A stretch of 64,000 nt of DNA from Solibacillus cecembensis (GCF_001439635.1 NZ_LMBZ01000005.1:124436-188435); one strand, 5' to 3'; numbered from the stretch's first letter, positions 53,550-61,859 are shown. Numbers and translations are program-made. Notes: generated from the letters alone by a model not told the origin.

Positions 53550-54059
53550 CTATTTCGTCAAATCAATTTTCTTATTCAATAAATAAATTGTCACACCACC
53601 AACAGTCATGGACAATAATTCTCCTACGCCCACTGTAAACCAAGTTGCCCAAAATGGAAGTCCGTATAAAATTGTTAATTGCCCTGCAACTGTAAACATT
53701 GAAAACGTGAAGATCAATGCGGTCACAACCATTTTTAATTTAATATTTGTCATCCTTTTTGTTACTAAACGACACAAAATTAACACAAGAAATGTTGCAA
53801 TCCCGCCAACTGGCACATCAACGATCCACATAGGTGACATAAAGTTTGCGAGTACGACACCGAGTGTTACGGCTACGATATAGCGCTTGTTGTACAACAC
53901 TAAATAGTTGAACATTTCCGACAAACGGAGCTGTACCGCGCCAAAGCTAATGACGGATAATACGACCGTCACGGCTACATACAACGCTGCAACAAGTGAG
54001 ATTTTTGTGAGTTCCTTTGTAGATGTGCGTGATGAGTCTTTTAAAGCAGATGTATTCAA
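53550..54059 (-). CDS. queT: QueT family queuosine precursor transporter
   Basis: A 169-residue membrane protein with five hydrophobic segments (ELTKISLVAALYVAVTVVLS, VQLRLSEMFNYLVLYN, VTLGVVLANFMSP, and a last pair) of the QueT/COG4708 family, a substrate-binding (S) component of ECF transporters for a queuosine precursor such as preQ1. The start is a TTG at 54059, 9 nt after AAAGGAG. A nearby ATG in another frame gives only a 39-residue shadow peptide. The ribosome binding site is inside the preQ1-II-like leader, so ligand would reduce translation. Confidence 0.88.
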   Translation of the reverse strand: MNTSALKDSSRTSTKELTKISLVAALYVAVTVVLSVISFGAVQLRLSEMFNYLVLYNKRYIVAVTLGVVLANFMSPMWIVDVPVGGIATFLVLILCRLVTKRMTNIKLKMVVTALIFTFSMFTVAGQLTILYGLPFWATWFTVGVGELLSMTVGGVTIYLLNKKIDLTK

Positions 54060-54068
54060 TTTTCATTT

Positions 54069-54156
54069 CTCCTTTGTAAAATAGCATTTCCGCTATTTTA
54101 GTAATAACTACGACCAAAGGAAGAGAGCACAGTCGCCCTATCTGAAGTGTCGTAGT
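54069..54156 (-). promoter_or_regulatory. PreQ1-II-like riboswitch ahead of queT
   Basis: On the minus strand ACTACGAC (54156-54149) pairs with GTCGTAGT (54114-54107). The enclosed loop ends in CTTCCTTTG. After the stem comes TATTACTA, a second hairpin AAAATAGC/GCTATTTT (54099-54092 with 54085-54078), then ACAAAGGAG (54077-54069). CCTTTG can pair with CAAAGG of the ribosome binding site. The order stem, pyrimidine-rich loop, UAUUAC linker, hairpin, CAAAGGAG is that of the preQ1-II (COG4708) motif. Confidence 0.75.
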
Positions 54157-54221
54157 GCAAGCGTGATTCAAAATTCAGCTAGCCATTGCGCCAACGTCTA
54201 ATTGATTTTGCTTACTTGCGT

Positions 54222-54227
54222 ATTATA
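54222..54227 (-). promoter_or_regulatory. -10 box of queT
   Basis: TATAAT on the minus strand, in TTGTTATAATACGC, about 65 nt upstream of the riboswitch stem. No good -35 is seen, only a weak TGTTCC. Confidence 0.4.
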
Positions 54228-54253
54228 ACAAATGAATCTACCCAGGAACAGAG

Positions 54254-55012
54254 CTACTTCGCAATCCAACCGCCATCCAGTGGAATGACAGCACCGTGCA
54301 TATAATCTGCTGCTTGACTCGCTAAAAAAAGCGTTAAATTGGCCACCTCATTTGGCTGTGCCCAGCGTCCTGCGGGTGTTTCATTCGCCACCCATTTTGC
54401 CATTTCGCCGTCCCCTTCAAAATCCGCTTGATTCATCGGTGTTTGAATGGCGCCCGGTGCAATCGCATTGACACGAATGCCATCACGGCAATAATCCGCA
54501 TGTAATTGCTTCGTATAACCAACAATCGCATGCTTGGACGCTGTATAGGCCGCGCCCCCACCACCGGCAACAAGCCCTGCAATCGATGCCATATTAATGA
54601 TGATGCCTGATTTACGCTCCAATAGATGCGGCAAAATCGCATTCGTCACAAAATACGTCCCTTTTACATTCGTATCCATAATTTTGTCCCATAGTGCCTC
54701 GTCTGTATCAAGCGTTTTCGCATAACCATCTAACACACCGGCCGTATTCAGTAAAATGTCTACTTGTTCAAATGTAACTAATGCTTCTTGAAATGCTTGT
54801 ATTACATCCTCTTTTCTACTCACACTGCCAATGCTATAAGCAAAACGCTCAGAATAGTTTTTTTTTAGATGCAATAATCCCGATTCTGCCACATCAAACG
54901 CAAATACATTCGCCCCATTTTCTAAAAAAGCAATAGCCTGGGCTTGTCCAATACCTGAAGCTGCCCCTGTTATGAAAACTGTTTTTCCTACATATTCGTC
55001 AAATTTCATAGT
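54254..55012 (-). CDS. Short-chain dehydrogenase/reductase
   Basis: A 252-residue NAD(P)-dependent oxidoreductase. Cofactor motif TGAASGIGQA, structural LNTAGV, catalytic Ser in MASIAG, and YTASK (Tyr and Lys) are present, then APGAIQTPM and the closing GAVIPLDGGWIAK. The closest known enzymes are FabG-like; the substrate is unknown. The ATG at 55012 has GGAGGAAAG upstream; the open frame to 55039 reaches into the terminator of the next gene and is rejected. Confidence 0.92.
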   Translation of the reverse strand, partial: TMKFDEYVGKTVFITGAASGIGQAQAIAFLENGANVFAFDVAESGLLHLKKNYSERFAYSIGSVSRKEDVIQAFQEALVTFEQVDILLNTAGVLDGYAKTLDTDEALWDKIMDTNVKGTYFVTNAILPHLLERKSGIIINMASIAGLVAGGGGAAYTASKHAIVGYTKQLHADYCRDGIRVNAIAPGAIQTPMNQADFEGDGEMAKWVANETPAGRWAQPNEVANLTLFLASQAADYMHGAVIPLDGGWIAK

Positions 55013-55030
55013 ATCTTTCCTCCATATGAA

Positions 55031-55056
55031 AAAGCCCATGAATTATCATGGGCTTC
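55031..55056 (-). terminator. Terminator of the Tad2-like gene
   Basis: AAGCCCATGA (55032-55041) and TCATGGGCTT (55046-55055) form a perfect 10-bp stem with a 4-nt loop, followed on the minus strand by TTTC. Confidence 0.7.
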
Positions 55057-55061
55057 CTCTT

Positions 55062-55283
55062 TTATTCTACAATGATCCAATCTTCCGCTAATAAATCACA
55101 AACAGTTGGTGAAAACATTGTGTAGCCTTCACCGCGTACATTAATTAAAAAATACGGGTTCAAATTTTCACCATCATGTTTACTTTGACCAACGAGCTTC
55201 ACATACAATTCCGCACCGCCCCAACCAGAACGGATCACTTTCTCGCCTGCTTTTAAACGCGGTAACACTTCTTCAAATACCAT
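55062..55283 (-). CDS. DUF2829 / Tad2-like small protein
   Basis: A 73-residue protein. It has the pattern of the DUF2829 (Thoeris anti-defence 2-like) fold: FEEVLPRLKAGEKVIRSGW at the N-terminus, a middle PYFLIN strand, FSPTVCDLLAEDWIIVE at the C-terminus. Phage Tad2 proteins with this fold bind signalling nucleotides of the Thoeris system. Here no phage genes surround it, so it could be a domesticated or housekeeping relative. Neighbours are an SDR and a MATE pump. It ends in its own terminator. Confidence 0.75.
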   Translation of the reverse strand: MVFEEVLPRLKAGEKVIRSGWGGAELYVKLVGQSKHDGENLNPYFLINVRGEGYTMFSPTVCDLLAEDWIIVE

Positions 55284-55369
55284 CTATACTCATCCTCGAT
55301 TCAAATTTTCTCTTTATCGAAAAAGTATACTGGAGTTTCGATTGCTTTACAACTACTGCTCTATCATCC

Positions 55370-56746
55370 TTACGCCCCCGGCACACTAAGTACAGGTTCA
55401 GAAGCTTCATTTCTTAAAGCTTGTAACCTTTTTCGTGCAATGATTAATCCAAGCGCGGTAATGCCTTCTGCAATTGGGAACGCGAGCCAAATAGCGTCAC
55501 CGCCGAAGTATGTTGGTAACAACCATAACAGCGGTAAAAATAATACGATACTTCTCGTTACTATTATAATGGAAGAAAGTTTAATCTTTTTAATCGCTTG
55601 ATAGTATTCTGCGTAAACTAAATTAAAGCCTAAAAATAAATAGCCGATGAAAAATAGCGTAATTCCCTTCGTCGTATACGCTAAAACGTCTGCTGGCATT
55701 TCGCCAAATAAGGCCACGATACTTTCACTAAATTGCCAGCCAACGAACCAGATCCCAATACCAAATAAAATACCTGTAATGACGCCGAGCTTTAAAAATT
55801 GCTGCAGGCGGTCATATAATTTCGCACCGTAATGATAGCTGACAATCGGTTGAAGTGCCGCACCAATTCCGATAAATAACATAAGGAAAACCGCATGCAT
55901 GTAGTTCACAACCGCGTATGCCGTCACCCCTACTGCTCCTACAAAATGCATAAACGTAATATTATATGCAATAATTGTCACCGCTGCAGATGCCTCTACA
56001 ATAAAACTTGGTAAACCGATTTTCAATATTTCACTCACGGTTTTCGTTTCAAACTTTAGTTTCGTAAATTTCAAAATGCTTGATTTGCGTAAGAAATGGG
56101 TTAATAACACAAGTACACCGATTACAGTAGCAAGCCCTGTACCATATGCCGCTCCCTTTACGCCCATATCCATCATGAAAATAAATATATAGTTAAACAC
56201 GATATTTAATACAGAAGTAACACCAAGCCCAATCATTGCTAGCTTCGGATTGCCGTCATTTCGTATAAAGATACTTAAAATATTTTCGATTACGTAAACC
56301 ACACCGAATATAAGGATGATTTGAAGATAATCCTTTACATAAGGGAAGATTTCATCGCTTGCACCGAATAAGTAGGCGATTTCTTTTTGTTTCCATAATA
56401 AAAGTACAACTAACGTACCTACAATAAAAGTCGCAAGGAAAAAGGATTGCGTAAAAATCGACTGTGCCTTTTTTTGATTATTTTGCCCAAGTGCAATGGA
56501 ATACATTGTCGCTCCGCCCATACCGATCCAAAGAGAAATCGACAGTAAAATCGAGAAGATTGGGACCGCAATATTGACGCCGGCTAATGCTTCAGGTCCA
56601 ACCCCATTACTAACAAAGATTCCATCAACTAATATGTTAATTGCCATGAGTAGCATACCGATTATCGAAGGGATTAAATACGATACAAATAGTTTTTTCG
56701 TGGGAGTATTTCTTAATGTTTCAGATGTTTCATTCATTTTTTTCAC
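55370..56746 (-). CDS. MATE family efflux transporter
   Basis: A 458-residue protein with twelve hydrophobic segments in two related halves, typical for MATE pumps (Na+ or H+ driven export of cationic drugs). N-terminal LFVSYLIPSIIGMLLMAINILVDGIFVSNGVGPEALAGV and LPSFIVEASAAVTII are typical of the MepA-like group. It lies 20 nt downstream of the GNAT gene, and a MerR regulator is encoded divergently. Confidence 0.93.
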   Translation of the reverse strand: MKKMNETSETLRNTPTKKLFVSYLIPSIIGMLLMAINILVDGIFVSNGVGPEALAGVNIAVPIFSILLSISLWIGMGGATMYSIALGQNNQKKAQSIFTQSFFLATFIVGTLVVLLLWKQKEIAYLFGASDEIFPYVKDYLQIILIFGVVYVIENILSIFIRNDGNPKLAMIGLGVTSVLNIVFNYIFIFMMDMGVKGAAYGTGLATVIGVLVLLTHFLRKSSILKFTKLKFETKTVSEILKIGLPSFIVEASAAVTIIAYNITFMHFVGAVGVTAYAVVNYMHAVFLMLFIGIGAALQPIVSYHYGAKLYDRLQQFLKLGVITGILFGIGIWFVGWQFSESIVALFGEMPADVLAYTTKGITLFFIGYLFLGFNLVYAEYYQAIKKIKLSSIIIVTRSIVLFLPLLWLLPTYFGGDAIWLAFPIAEGITALGLIIARKRLQALRNEASEPVLSVPGA

Positions 56747-56766
56747 CTATTGCTTTTTGAATTGAG

Positions 56767-57231
56767 TTATTGTATTTGTCCGTTTAAGTTTTTCACCATT
56801 ATTTTTTCGCCCTTTGTATCCGACTCGCCATTAAAATGAAAATCGAATTTTTCGTACAAGTGGATGGCTGCTTTATTGTCTTCATAAACACTTAAATAAA
56901 TGTCATCACATGAAAATTCATCAGCTAATTTTTGAATCATCGCATTTAACATCGTTTTCCCGAAGCCGTGGCCTTGGTATTTGGCATCGATTAAAAATCG
57001 ATCCAGCCATACACGACCATTTTCCTCGCCTTCTGAGAAATGCCCATACATCGCAAATCCAACCAGATCATTATCCGAATACAAGCCAACTGGTTTAAAG
57101 TTCGCACATTCTTTCGCTTCATCTAAACATTGCTGTGTCGTTTCGATAAAGTTCTTCTGTGCTTCTCCTACTCGTAAATTTAAAATTTCTTGTACATTTT
57201 CTTGTGTTACGTCATGAATGGTAATATCCAT
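56767..57231 (-). CDS. GNAT family N-acetyltransferase
   Basis: A 154-residue acetyl-CoA-dependent transferase. The acetyl-CoA loop reads FLIDAKYQGHGFGKTML (Q/R-x-x-G-x-G/A), with VYEDNKAAIHLYEKFDF closing the fold. The motif with Asp-Arg-Phe-Leu and the EEENGRVWL stretch suggest a spermine/spermidine acetyltransferase-like (BltD) enzyme; that is tentative. The ATG at 57231 has AAAGGA 10 nt upstream; a TTG at 57240 is a weaker choice. It forms a transcript with the MATE pump. Confidence 0.88.
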   Translation of the reverse strand: MDITIHDVTQENVQEILNLRVGEAQKNFIETTQQCLDEAKECANFKPVGLYSDNDLVGFAMYGHFSEGEENGRVWLDRFLIDAKYQGHGFGKTMLNAMIQKLADEFSCDDIYLSVYEDNKAAIHLYEKFDFHFNGESDTKGEKIMVKNLNGQIQ

Positions 57232-57320
57232 GACTATCAAATCCTTTCTTTTTTCCGCACCATTTAGGCGGGAACCATTCCATCAGTCATTTATTTTTTT
57301 GTGGTATAGTTATATCTTAA

Positions 57321-57341
57321 AGTATACGGTAACCATACAGT
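57321..57341. promoter_or_regulatory. Candidate MerR operator between MerR and GNAT/MATE genes
   Basis: AGTATAC-GGTAACC-ATACAGT is an imperfect 21-bp dyad, ending 18 nt before the MerR start, with GTAT/ATAC arms and GGTWACC at the centre. MerR-type sites are placed between -35 and -10 with long spacers. Neither hexamer is clear here. Confidence 0.35.
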
Positions 57342-57359
57342 CAAGGAGGAGGCTTCAAA

Positions 57360-58193
57360 ATGAGTGAGAATTTACGTAAATACTTCACAACGGGGGAATT
57401 TGCTAAGCTTTGTCATGTAAAAAAACAGACACTCTTTCATTATGATGAGATAGGATTACTATCTCCAGAAGTAAAAACAGATAAAGGCTATCGCTATTAC
57501 TCGTATCATCAATTCGATGTATTTAATGTCATTGAATTATTGAAAGAAGTGGATATGCCGTTAAAAGACATTAAATTATTTTTGCGCACGAAAACACCTT
57601 CTGAATTAATTGAGCTTTTCAAAGGGAAATCATTGGAAATTGAAAAGAAAATACAAACGCTGAACCAAATCCAAAAGATTATTGACACAAAAATTGCCTT
57701 AACGGAATATGCATTAACCGTTGATATTTCTCAAATTCAGCTGGTCGAACAAGAACGCGAGCAATTGTTTTTAAGTGGCTCTATTTTAGATTGCTCCGAT
57801 AAGGAATTTTTAAAATCAGTATCTGCTTTTATTGATTATTTGTATACAGAGGAATTAGACGTGGGTCATCCGATTGGTGCAATCATAAGTAAAGAGACAA
57901 TATTGCAAGAGGACTACGATAATTATTCCTATTTGTATACGAAAATTGCTGATCATGCGGAGAGTGTTTCCCTGTATACAAAACAACAAGGGCTTTATGT
58001 CGTCGCTTATCATAAAGGAAGCGATAAAAACATTTCAGATACGTATAAGAAAATAATGCAATTTATCGATGCGCAGCCGATTACTCTTGGCAATTATGCG
58101 TATGAAGAATATATATTAGACGAAATTTCGGTAAGTGGCGAAGAAAATTATGTCACGCAAATCATGGTGGAAGTGGAGCCATGTCAACCGTAG
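57360..58193 (+). CDS. MerR family transcriptional regulator with GyrI-like effector domain
   Basis: A 277-residue activator. The MerR winged helix-turn-helix (about 8-75: YFTTGEFAKLCHVKKQTLFHYDEIGLL, GYRYYSYHQFDVFNVIELLKE) is followed by a long coiled-coil helix (about 75-120) and a GyrI-like drug-binding domain (about 130-277). This is the BmrR layout, in which a drug activates expression of a pump gene; the neighbouring MATE/GNAT pair is the likely target. AAGGAGGAG is found upstream of the ATG at 57360. It overlaps the open frame of the multicopper oxidase. Confidence 0.9.
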   Translation: MSENLRKYFTTGEFAKLCHVKKQTLFHYDEIGLLSPEVKTDKGYRYYSYHQFDVFNVIELLKEVDMPLKDIKLFLRTKTPSELIELFKGKSLEIEKKIQTLNQIQKIIDTKIALTEYALTVDISQIQLVEQEREQLFLSGSILDCSDKEFLKSVSAFIDYLYTEELDVGHPIGAIISKETILQEDYDNYSYLYTKIADHAESVSLYTKQQGLYVVAYHKGSDKNISDTYKKIMQFIDAQPITLGNYAYEEYILDEISVSGEENYVTQIMVEVEPCQP

Positions 58194-58294
58194 CTATGAC
58201 AGTATTTTCGAGTCCCTTAATTTTCCTAAAGCGCCCAATTCGCCGCCTATATTCATTCATATACATAAGTATAAGGAAAAAGGGAGTGAGCTTT

Positions 58295-59887
58295 TTGCAA
58301 AATAACGTCAATCCATCTAACCCGGATACAATTCCGAAATTCGTCGATCCGCTACAAAAACCGACTACAGCCATAACGAGTCCGAACAAAGACTGTCCAA
58401 ATGGAGATTATTATGAATTGCAAATGAAAGAAGCCAAACATCGTTTCCATAAACATTTTCCCTTATCAACCGTTTGGGGATATGACGGGCTTTGTCCAGG
58501 GCCGACGATTGAAGCGAGCAAAGATAAAACAACGTATGTAAAATATAACAACCGATTACCTACCAAACATTTCCTCCCTGTAGATCGTACACTCCACAGC
58601 GTTTCGGATTCCGTAGAGGTAAGAACCGTCGTACACTTACACGGGGCAAATGTAAATTGGGAAAGTGATGGCAACCCCGAGTCCTGGTATAGCAAAGATT
58701 ACATCCATACAGGCCCGAAGTTTAGAAGAAAAATGCATGAATATACAAATCACCAGCCAGGTACGACGATGTGGTATCACGACCATACAATGGGTTTAAC
58801 ACGGTTGAATGTATATGCAGGGCTAGCAGGCTTCTATCTTCTCCGGGATGGGCTGGAAGATCGCTTAAAGCTGCCTTCTGGAAAATATGAAATTCCACTT
58901 ATGATTCAGGATCGTTCTTTCAATGAAGATGGGTCCATTTTTTATCCAGATGCCCCGCCATTCCCTGTACCCGTGCACCCTTCTATCACTCCTGGATTTA
59001 CCGGCAATACGATTACGGTAAATGGAAAAGTATGGCCCTTTTTAAGGGTAGAGCCAAGGAAATACCGATTCCGTATTGTCAATGCATCGAATAGAAGAGG
59101 CTATGTACTTAGTCTTTCTAACGAGCAACCACTCATTCAAATCGGGACAGACGGCGGATTTTTGACTGCACCGCGCGAAATCAATTCGGTTGAACTACTG
59201 CCAGCGGAAAGGTTCGATTTCATCATCGATTTTTCAGATTTGACAGGGCAGAAAATTACGTTGTTCAATTTGGATACGGAATTTCCTGGTGAGCATACAA
59301 AGTTCGTCATGCAATTTAATGTGGATATTCCATTGATGGGGAAAGATACGAGCGAAATACCAGAGCGACTCGCTGAACCAATGGATTTGCACGAACATCA
59401 TGCCCATATCCAGCGAAACTTACCTTTAAGTATTACAACGGATGTTTACGGAAGACCGATGCTCATGTTGGACAATAAAATGTTTCATGAACCAACAACC
59501 GAAAAACCCGCGCTCGATAGTATTGAAGTATGGAATATTATTAATGGTACACCTTTCCCACATCCGATTCACATCCACTTAATCCAATTCAAAATTCTCG
59601 AACGCCGACCATTTAATGTGGCGCTCTATGATAAGGAAGGTAAGCTTGAATTTACAGGTCCTCCTGAAAAACCGCGAGACTACGAACAAGGTTGGAAAGA
59701 TACTGCCAAAGTAGACCCTGGCATGGTGACAAAATTGATTATGCACTGGAAGGATCATGCGGGCTATTACATGTGGCATTGTCATTTCCTAGAGCACGAA
59801 GATCATGATATGATGCGACCGATACTTGTCATCAATGATACTCATCCTGTGCAGCAACCGCATGCTGCTCAAGGGCACGATAAGTGA
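58295..59887 (+). CDS. CotA-like multicopper oxidase (laccase / bilirubin oxidase type)
   Basis: A 530-residue enzyme with three cupredoxin domains. Copper ligands are visible: VHLHGAN, WYHDHTMG, HPIHIHLIQF and MWHCHFLEHEDHDMM. Such enzymes oxidise phenols, bilirubin or metal ions with oxygen; CotA is a spore-coat laccase. No signal peptide is seen, matching CotA. I chose the TTG at 58295, with AAGGGAG 8 nt upstream; the open frame starts at 58181 and would overlap the MerR gene by 13 nt, adding 38 basic residues, so the longer form cannot be excluded. A possible weak terminator follows. Confidence 0.9.
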   Translation: MQNNVNPSNPDTIPKFVDPLQKPTTAITSPNKDCPNGDYYELQMKEAKHRFHKHFPLSTVWGYDGLCPGPTIEASKDKTTYVKYNNRLPTKHFLPVDRTLHSVSDSVEVRTVVHLHGANVNWESDGNPESWYSKDYIHTGPKFRRKMHEYTNHQPGTTMWYHDHTMGLTRLNVYAGLAGFYLLRDGLEDRLKLPSGKYEIPLMIQDRSFNEDGSIFYPDAPPFPVPVHPSITPGFTGNTITVNGKVWPFLRVEPRKYRFRIVNASNRRGYVLSLSNEQPLIQIGTDGGFLTAPREINSVELLPAERFDFIIDFSDLTGQKITLFNLDTEFPGEHTKFVMQFNVDIPLMGKDTSEIPERLAEPMDLHEHHAHIQRNLPLSITTDVYGRPMLMLDNKMFHEPTTEKPALDSIEVWNIINGTPFPHPIHIHLIQFKILERRPFNVALYDKEGKLEFTGPPEKPRDYEQGWKDTAKVDPGMVTKLIMHWKDHAGYYMWHCHFLEHEDHDMMRPILVINDTHPVQQPHAAQGHDK

Positions 59888-59925
59888 TGCGATTTGGGAT
59901 TTGTTTATAAAATGTAAAACGCAAA

Positions 59926-59970
59926 AACGCGATACACAGCCAAAACTATGTAGCGCGTCATCATTTTCTA
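59926..59970 (+). terminator. Weak terminator candidate after the multicopper oxidase gene
   Basis: ACGCG-A-TACA (59927 onward) pairs with TGTA-G-CGCGT (to 59958), one mismatch, followed by ATCATTTTC, not an uninterrupted T tract. Confidence 0.35.
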
Positions 59971-60062
59971 AAATTTTTTGCTCGTGTTGGGGGAAATCCT
60001 GCTTTGAATAAGCCAAAGATGATGCCGCCCCACTTCCACAGGTATTTTTCTAAGTAAAAAAA

Positions 60063-60097
60063 ATCATTATGACTCTTGGTACATAGAGTCATAATGT
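60063..60097 (-). terminator. Terminator overlapping the end of the diguanylate cyclase gene
   Basis: CATTATGACTC and GAGTCATAATG form an 11-bp perfect stem (60065-60075 with 60086-60096), followed on the minus strand by ATTTTTTTT. The stem overlaps the last codons of the gene. Confidence 0.8.
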
Positions 60098-61056
60098 ATC
60101 ACCTGGTTACGCCCACCACGCTTCGATGCATACAATGCTTCGTCCGCGGCTGCGATTAAAGATGTTGGTGTACATTTTTCTTCACATGTTGCAACACCTA
60201 AACTAATCGTTAAGCTACCGACTTCTTTCCAATCCGCTTGTTCGATCGTTTTGTTTAAAAATTGCGCGATATTCAATGCTTCGATGGCATTCGCATTCGG
60301 CAAAATGATTATGAATTCTTCCCCTCCATAACGTGCAAGGAAATCTTGTGGACGTAAATATGTTTTCAATAGTTCTGCTAGCTTTCTTAGCACTTCATCG
60401 CCAACAATATGCCCAAATGTATCATTTACTTTTTTGAAATAATCAATATCTAAAATGCACAGGGAAAAAATCTGATCCGTTTTATGTACGTTACCTATAT
60501 ACGACTCGATTTTCTCTTGGAAATGGCGTCGATTCGCAATATTTGTCAAATGATCGATATTGGATACTTCAATTAGTTTCGTATTAATTTTCATTAGCTC
60601 TTGTTGTTTAAACTCGATTTCCTCATGCAAAACTTTAATCTCTGCTAGTGCAAGTTCTTGTTCTTTATAAGCTTCTTCTAATTGTACTTTTTTTGTGCGC
60701 AGCTCCATCTCGTAATTCATCCGTTTTTCCATCTTTACAAAAATACAGTCCGTTACTTCTATACCATCACACTGATGTCGACGCGCATTCATTAAATAAG
60801 CCACGTTCTTGTCATCCACGTGTTGTAAATGAATAAGAAGTTCGCATACATGACCATATAATTTGATATTCGGATAAAAATACGAATGGAAAATGAGCTT
60901 ATTTGCTACTGTTAACAATTCTTCAATATGTACATTCATCAATTGCTGCTTTTCATAGCCCGTCCATTCTAAAAATGTGCGGTTAACGTCAATTATATTT
61001 CCATCTTGCCCCATTGCTAGAAAGCCACATGGCACTTCGTTTAACCGTGCATCCAT
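60067..61056 (-). CDS. PAS-GGDEF diguanylate cyclase
   Basis: A 329-residue protein. The N-terminal PAS domain (about 1-110, MDARLNEVPCGFLAMGQDGNIIDVNRTFLEW) resembles that of RsbP, the B. subtilis energy-stress phosphatase, from memory. A coiled coil (about 115-160) leads to a GGDEF domain (about 165-325) with LTNIANRRHF, the active RYGGEEF signature and an RPQD inhibitory site five residues before it. It should make cyclic di-GMP, with product feedback. The ATG at 61056 has CAGGAGTG upstream; a GTG 9 nt further is weaker. It lies directly behind the RsbQ-like gene, 17 nt away. Confidence 0.92.
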   Translation of the reverse strand: MDARLNEVPCGFLAMGQDGNIIDVNRTFLEWTGYEKQQLMNVHIEELLTVANKLIFHSYFYPNIKLYGHVCELLIHLQHVDDKNVAYLMNARRHQCDGIEVTDCIFVKMEKRMNYEMELRTKKVQLEEAYKEQELALAEIKVLHEEIEFKQQELMKINTKLIEVSNIDHLTNIANRRHFQEKIESYIGNVHKTDQIFSLCILDIDYFKKVNDTFGHIVGDEVLRKLAELLKTYLRPQDFLARYGGEEFIIILPNANAIEALNIAQFLNKTIEQADWKEVGSLTISLGVATCEEKCTPTSLIAAADEALYASKRGGRNQVIHYDSMYQES

Positions 61057-61073
61057 AACTATCACTCCTGATT

Positions 61074-61859
61074 TTAAATATAGGCTTTTATTTTCACTAT
61101 CGTTTCAGTAGGATGGCTCAGATGCGGATAATGTCCTTTCGCTTCCATCACTTGCAATTCGCTATTTTTAATATGTTCCTGTAAGTATACCCCTACATTT
61201 AAAGGAACGATGCTATCTTCTGCACATTGGAGCAGGAGCGTCGGGGTTTGTAATTCATGTAATCGATGACGATAATCAGCAAAAAATGTCGCTTCTGCAA
61301 ATTCTCTTGCAATACGTGGATTCGTCGAAACAAAGCTCTCTTCTAACGCCGCAGCTTGGTGTTTATTTTCTTCATGCATTGCAATCGGTGCTAAGTAACT
61401 TGCCCATCCTGTAAAATTCATTTCCATCATCGTTAATAACTCATCAATATCACTTTTTTCAAAACCACCTTGATAATCTCCTTCATTTATATAACAAGGG
61501 GAAGGACCGACCATGATTAACTTACTGAAACGCTGTGGTTGTGCAATGGCCGCCAGCATGCCAATCATCCCACTAACCGAATGTCCAACGAAAATCACTT
61601 GTTCCAGTTGCAATTCTTCCACTATCTCTAATACATCTTGTGCATATCCTTGCAGTGAGCTATAACGTTCACTTGTATAAAAATTGGCGTCTGAATGCCC
61701 TGAACCAACATAATCAAATAAAATAATACGGTAATCCCTTTCAAAAGCTGGCACAATATACTGCCACATTTCTTGACTACAGCCAAAACCATGCCCAAAC
61801 ATTATTACTTGTGTGCCTTCTCCCATTATTTTAATATTATTTCGTTTCATCACTGACAT
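61074..61859 (-). CDS. rsbQ: RsbQ-like alpha/beta hydrolase
   Basis: A 261-residue cytoplasmic hydrolase of the RsbQ/DAD2/KAI2 group. It has MFGHGFGCSQEMWQYIVPAF, FDYVGSGHSD, nucleophile elbow VFVGHSVSGMIGML (Ser), LLQCAEDSIVPLNVGVYLQ (Asp) and the final GHYPHLSHP (His). In B. subtilis RsbQ binds the PAS domain of the RsbP phosphatase in the energy-stress branch of sigma-B control. Here the downstream partner has a similar PAS domain, but a GGDEF domain in place of the phosphatase. GGAGGG lies 7 nt before the ATG at 61859. Confidence 0.87.
   Translation of the reverse strand: MSVMKRNNIKIMGEGTQVIMFGHGFGCSQEMWQYIVPAFERDYRIILFDYVGSGHSDANFYTSERYSSLQGYAQDVLEIVEELQLEQVIFVGHSVSGMIGMLAAIAQPQRFSKLIMVGPSPCYINEGDYQGGFEKSDIDELLTMMEMNFTGWASYLAPIAMHEENKHQAAALEESFVSTNPRIAREFAEATFFADYRHRLHELQTPTLLLQCAEDSIVPLNVGVYLQEHIKNSELQVMEAKGHYPHLSHPTETIVKIKAYI

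Noticed and set aside
53947..54171. A 74-codon frame overlapping queT and its leader
   Set aside because: It crosses the riboswitch and reads queT in a wrong frame; only the queT frame gives membrane helices.
55317..55342. ATCGAAA/TTTCGAT hairpin as a MATE gene terminator
   Set aside because: No T tract follows on the minus strand.
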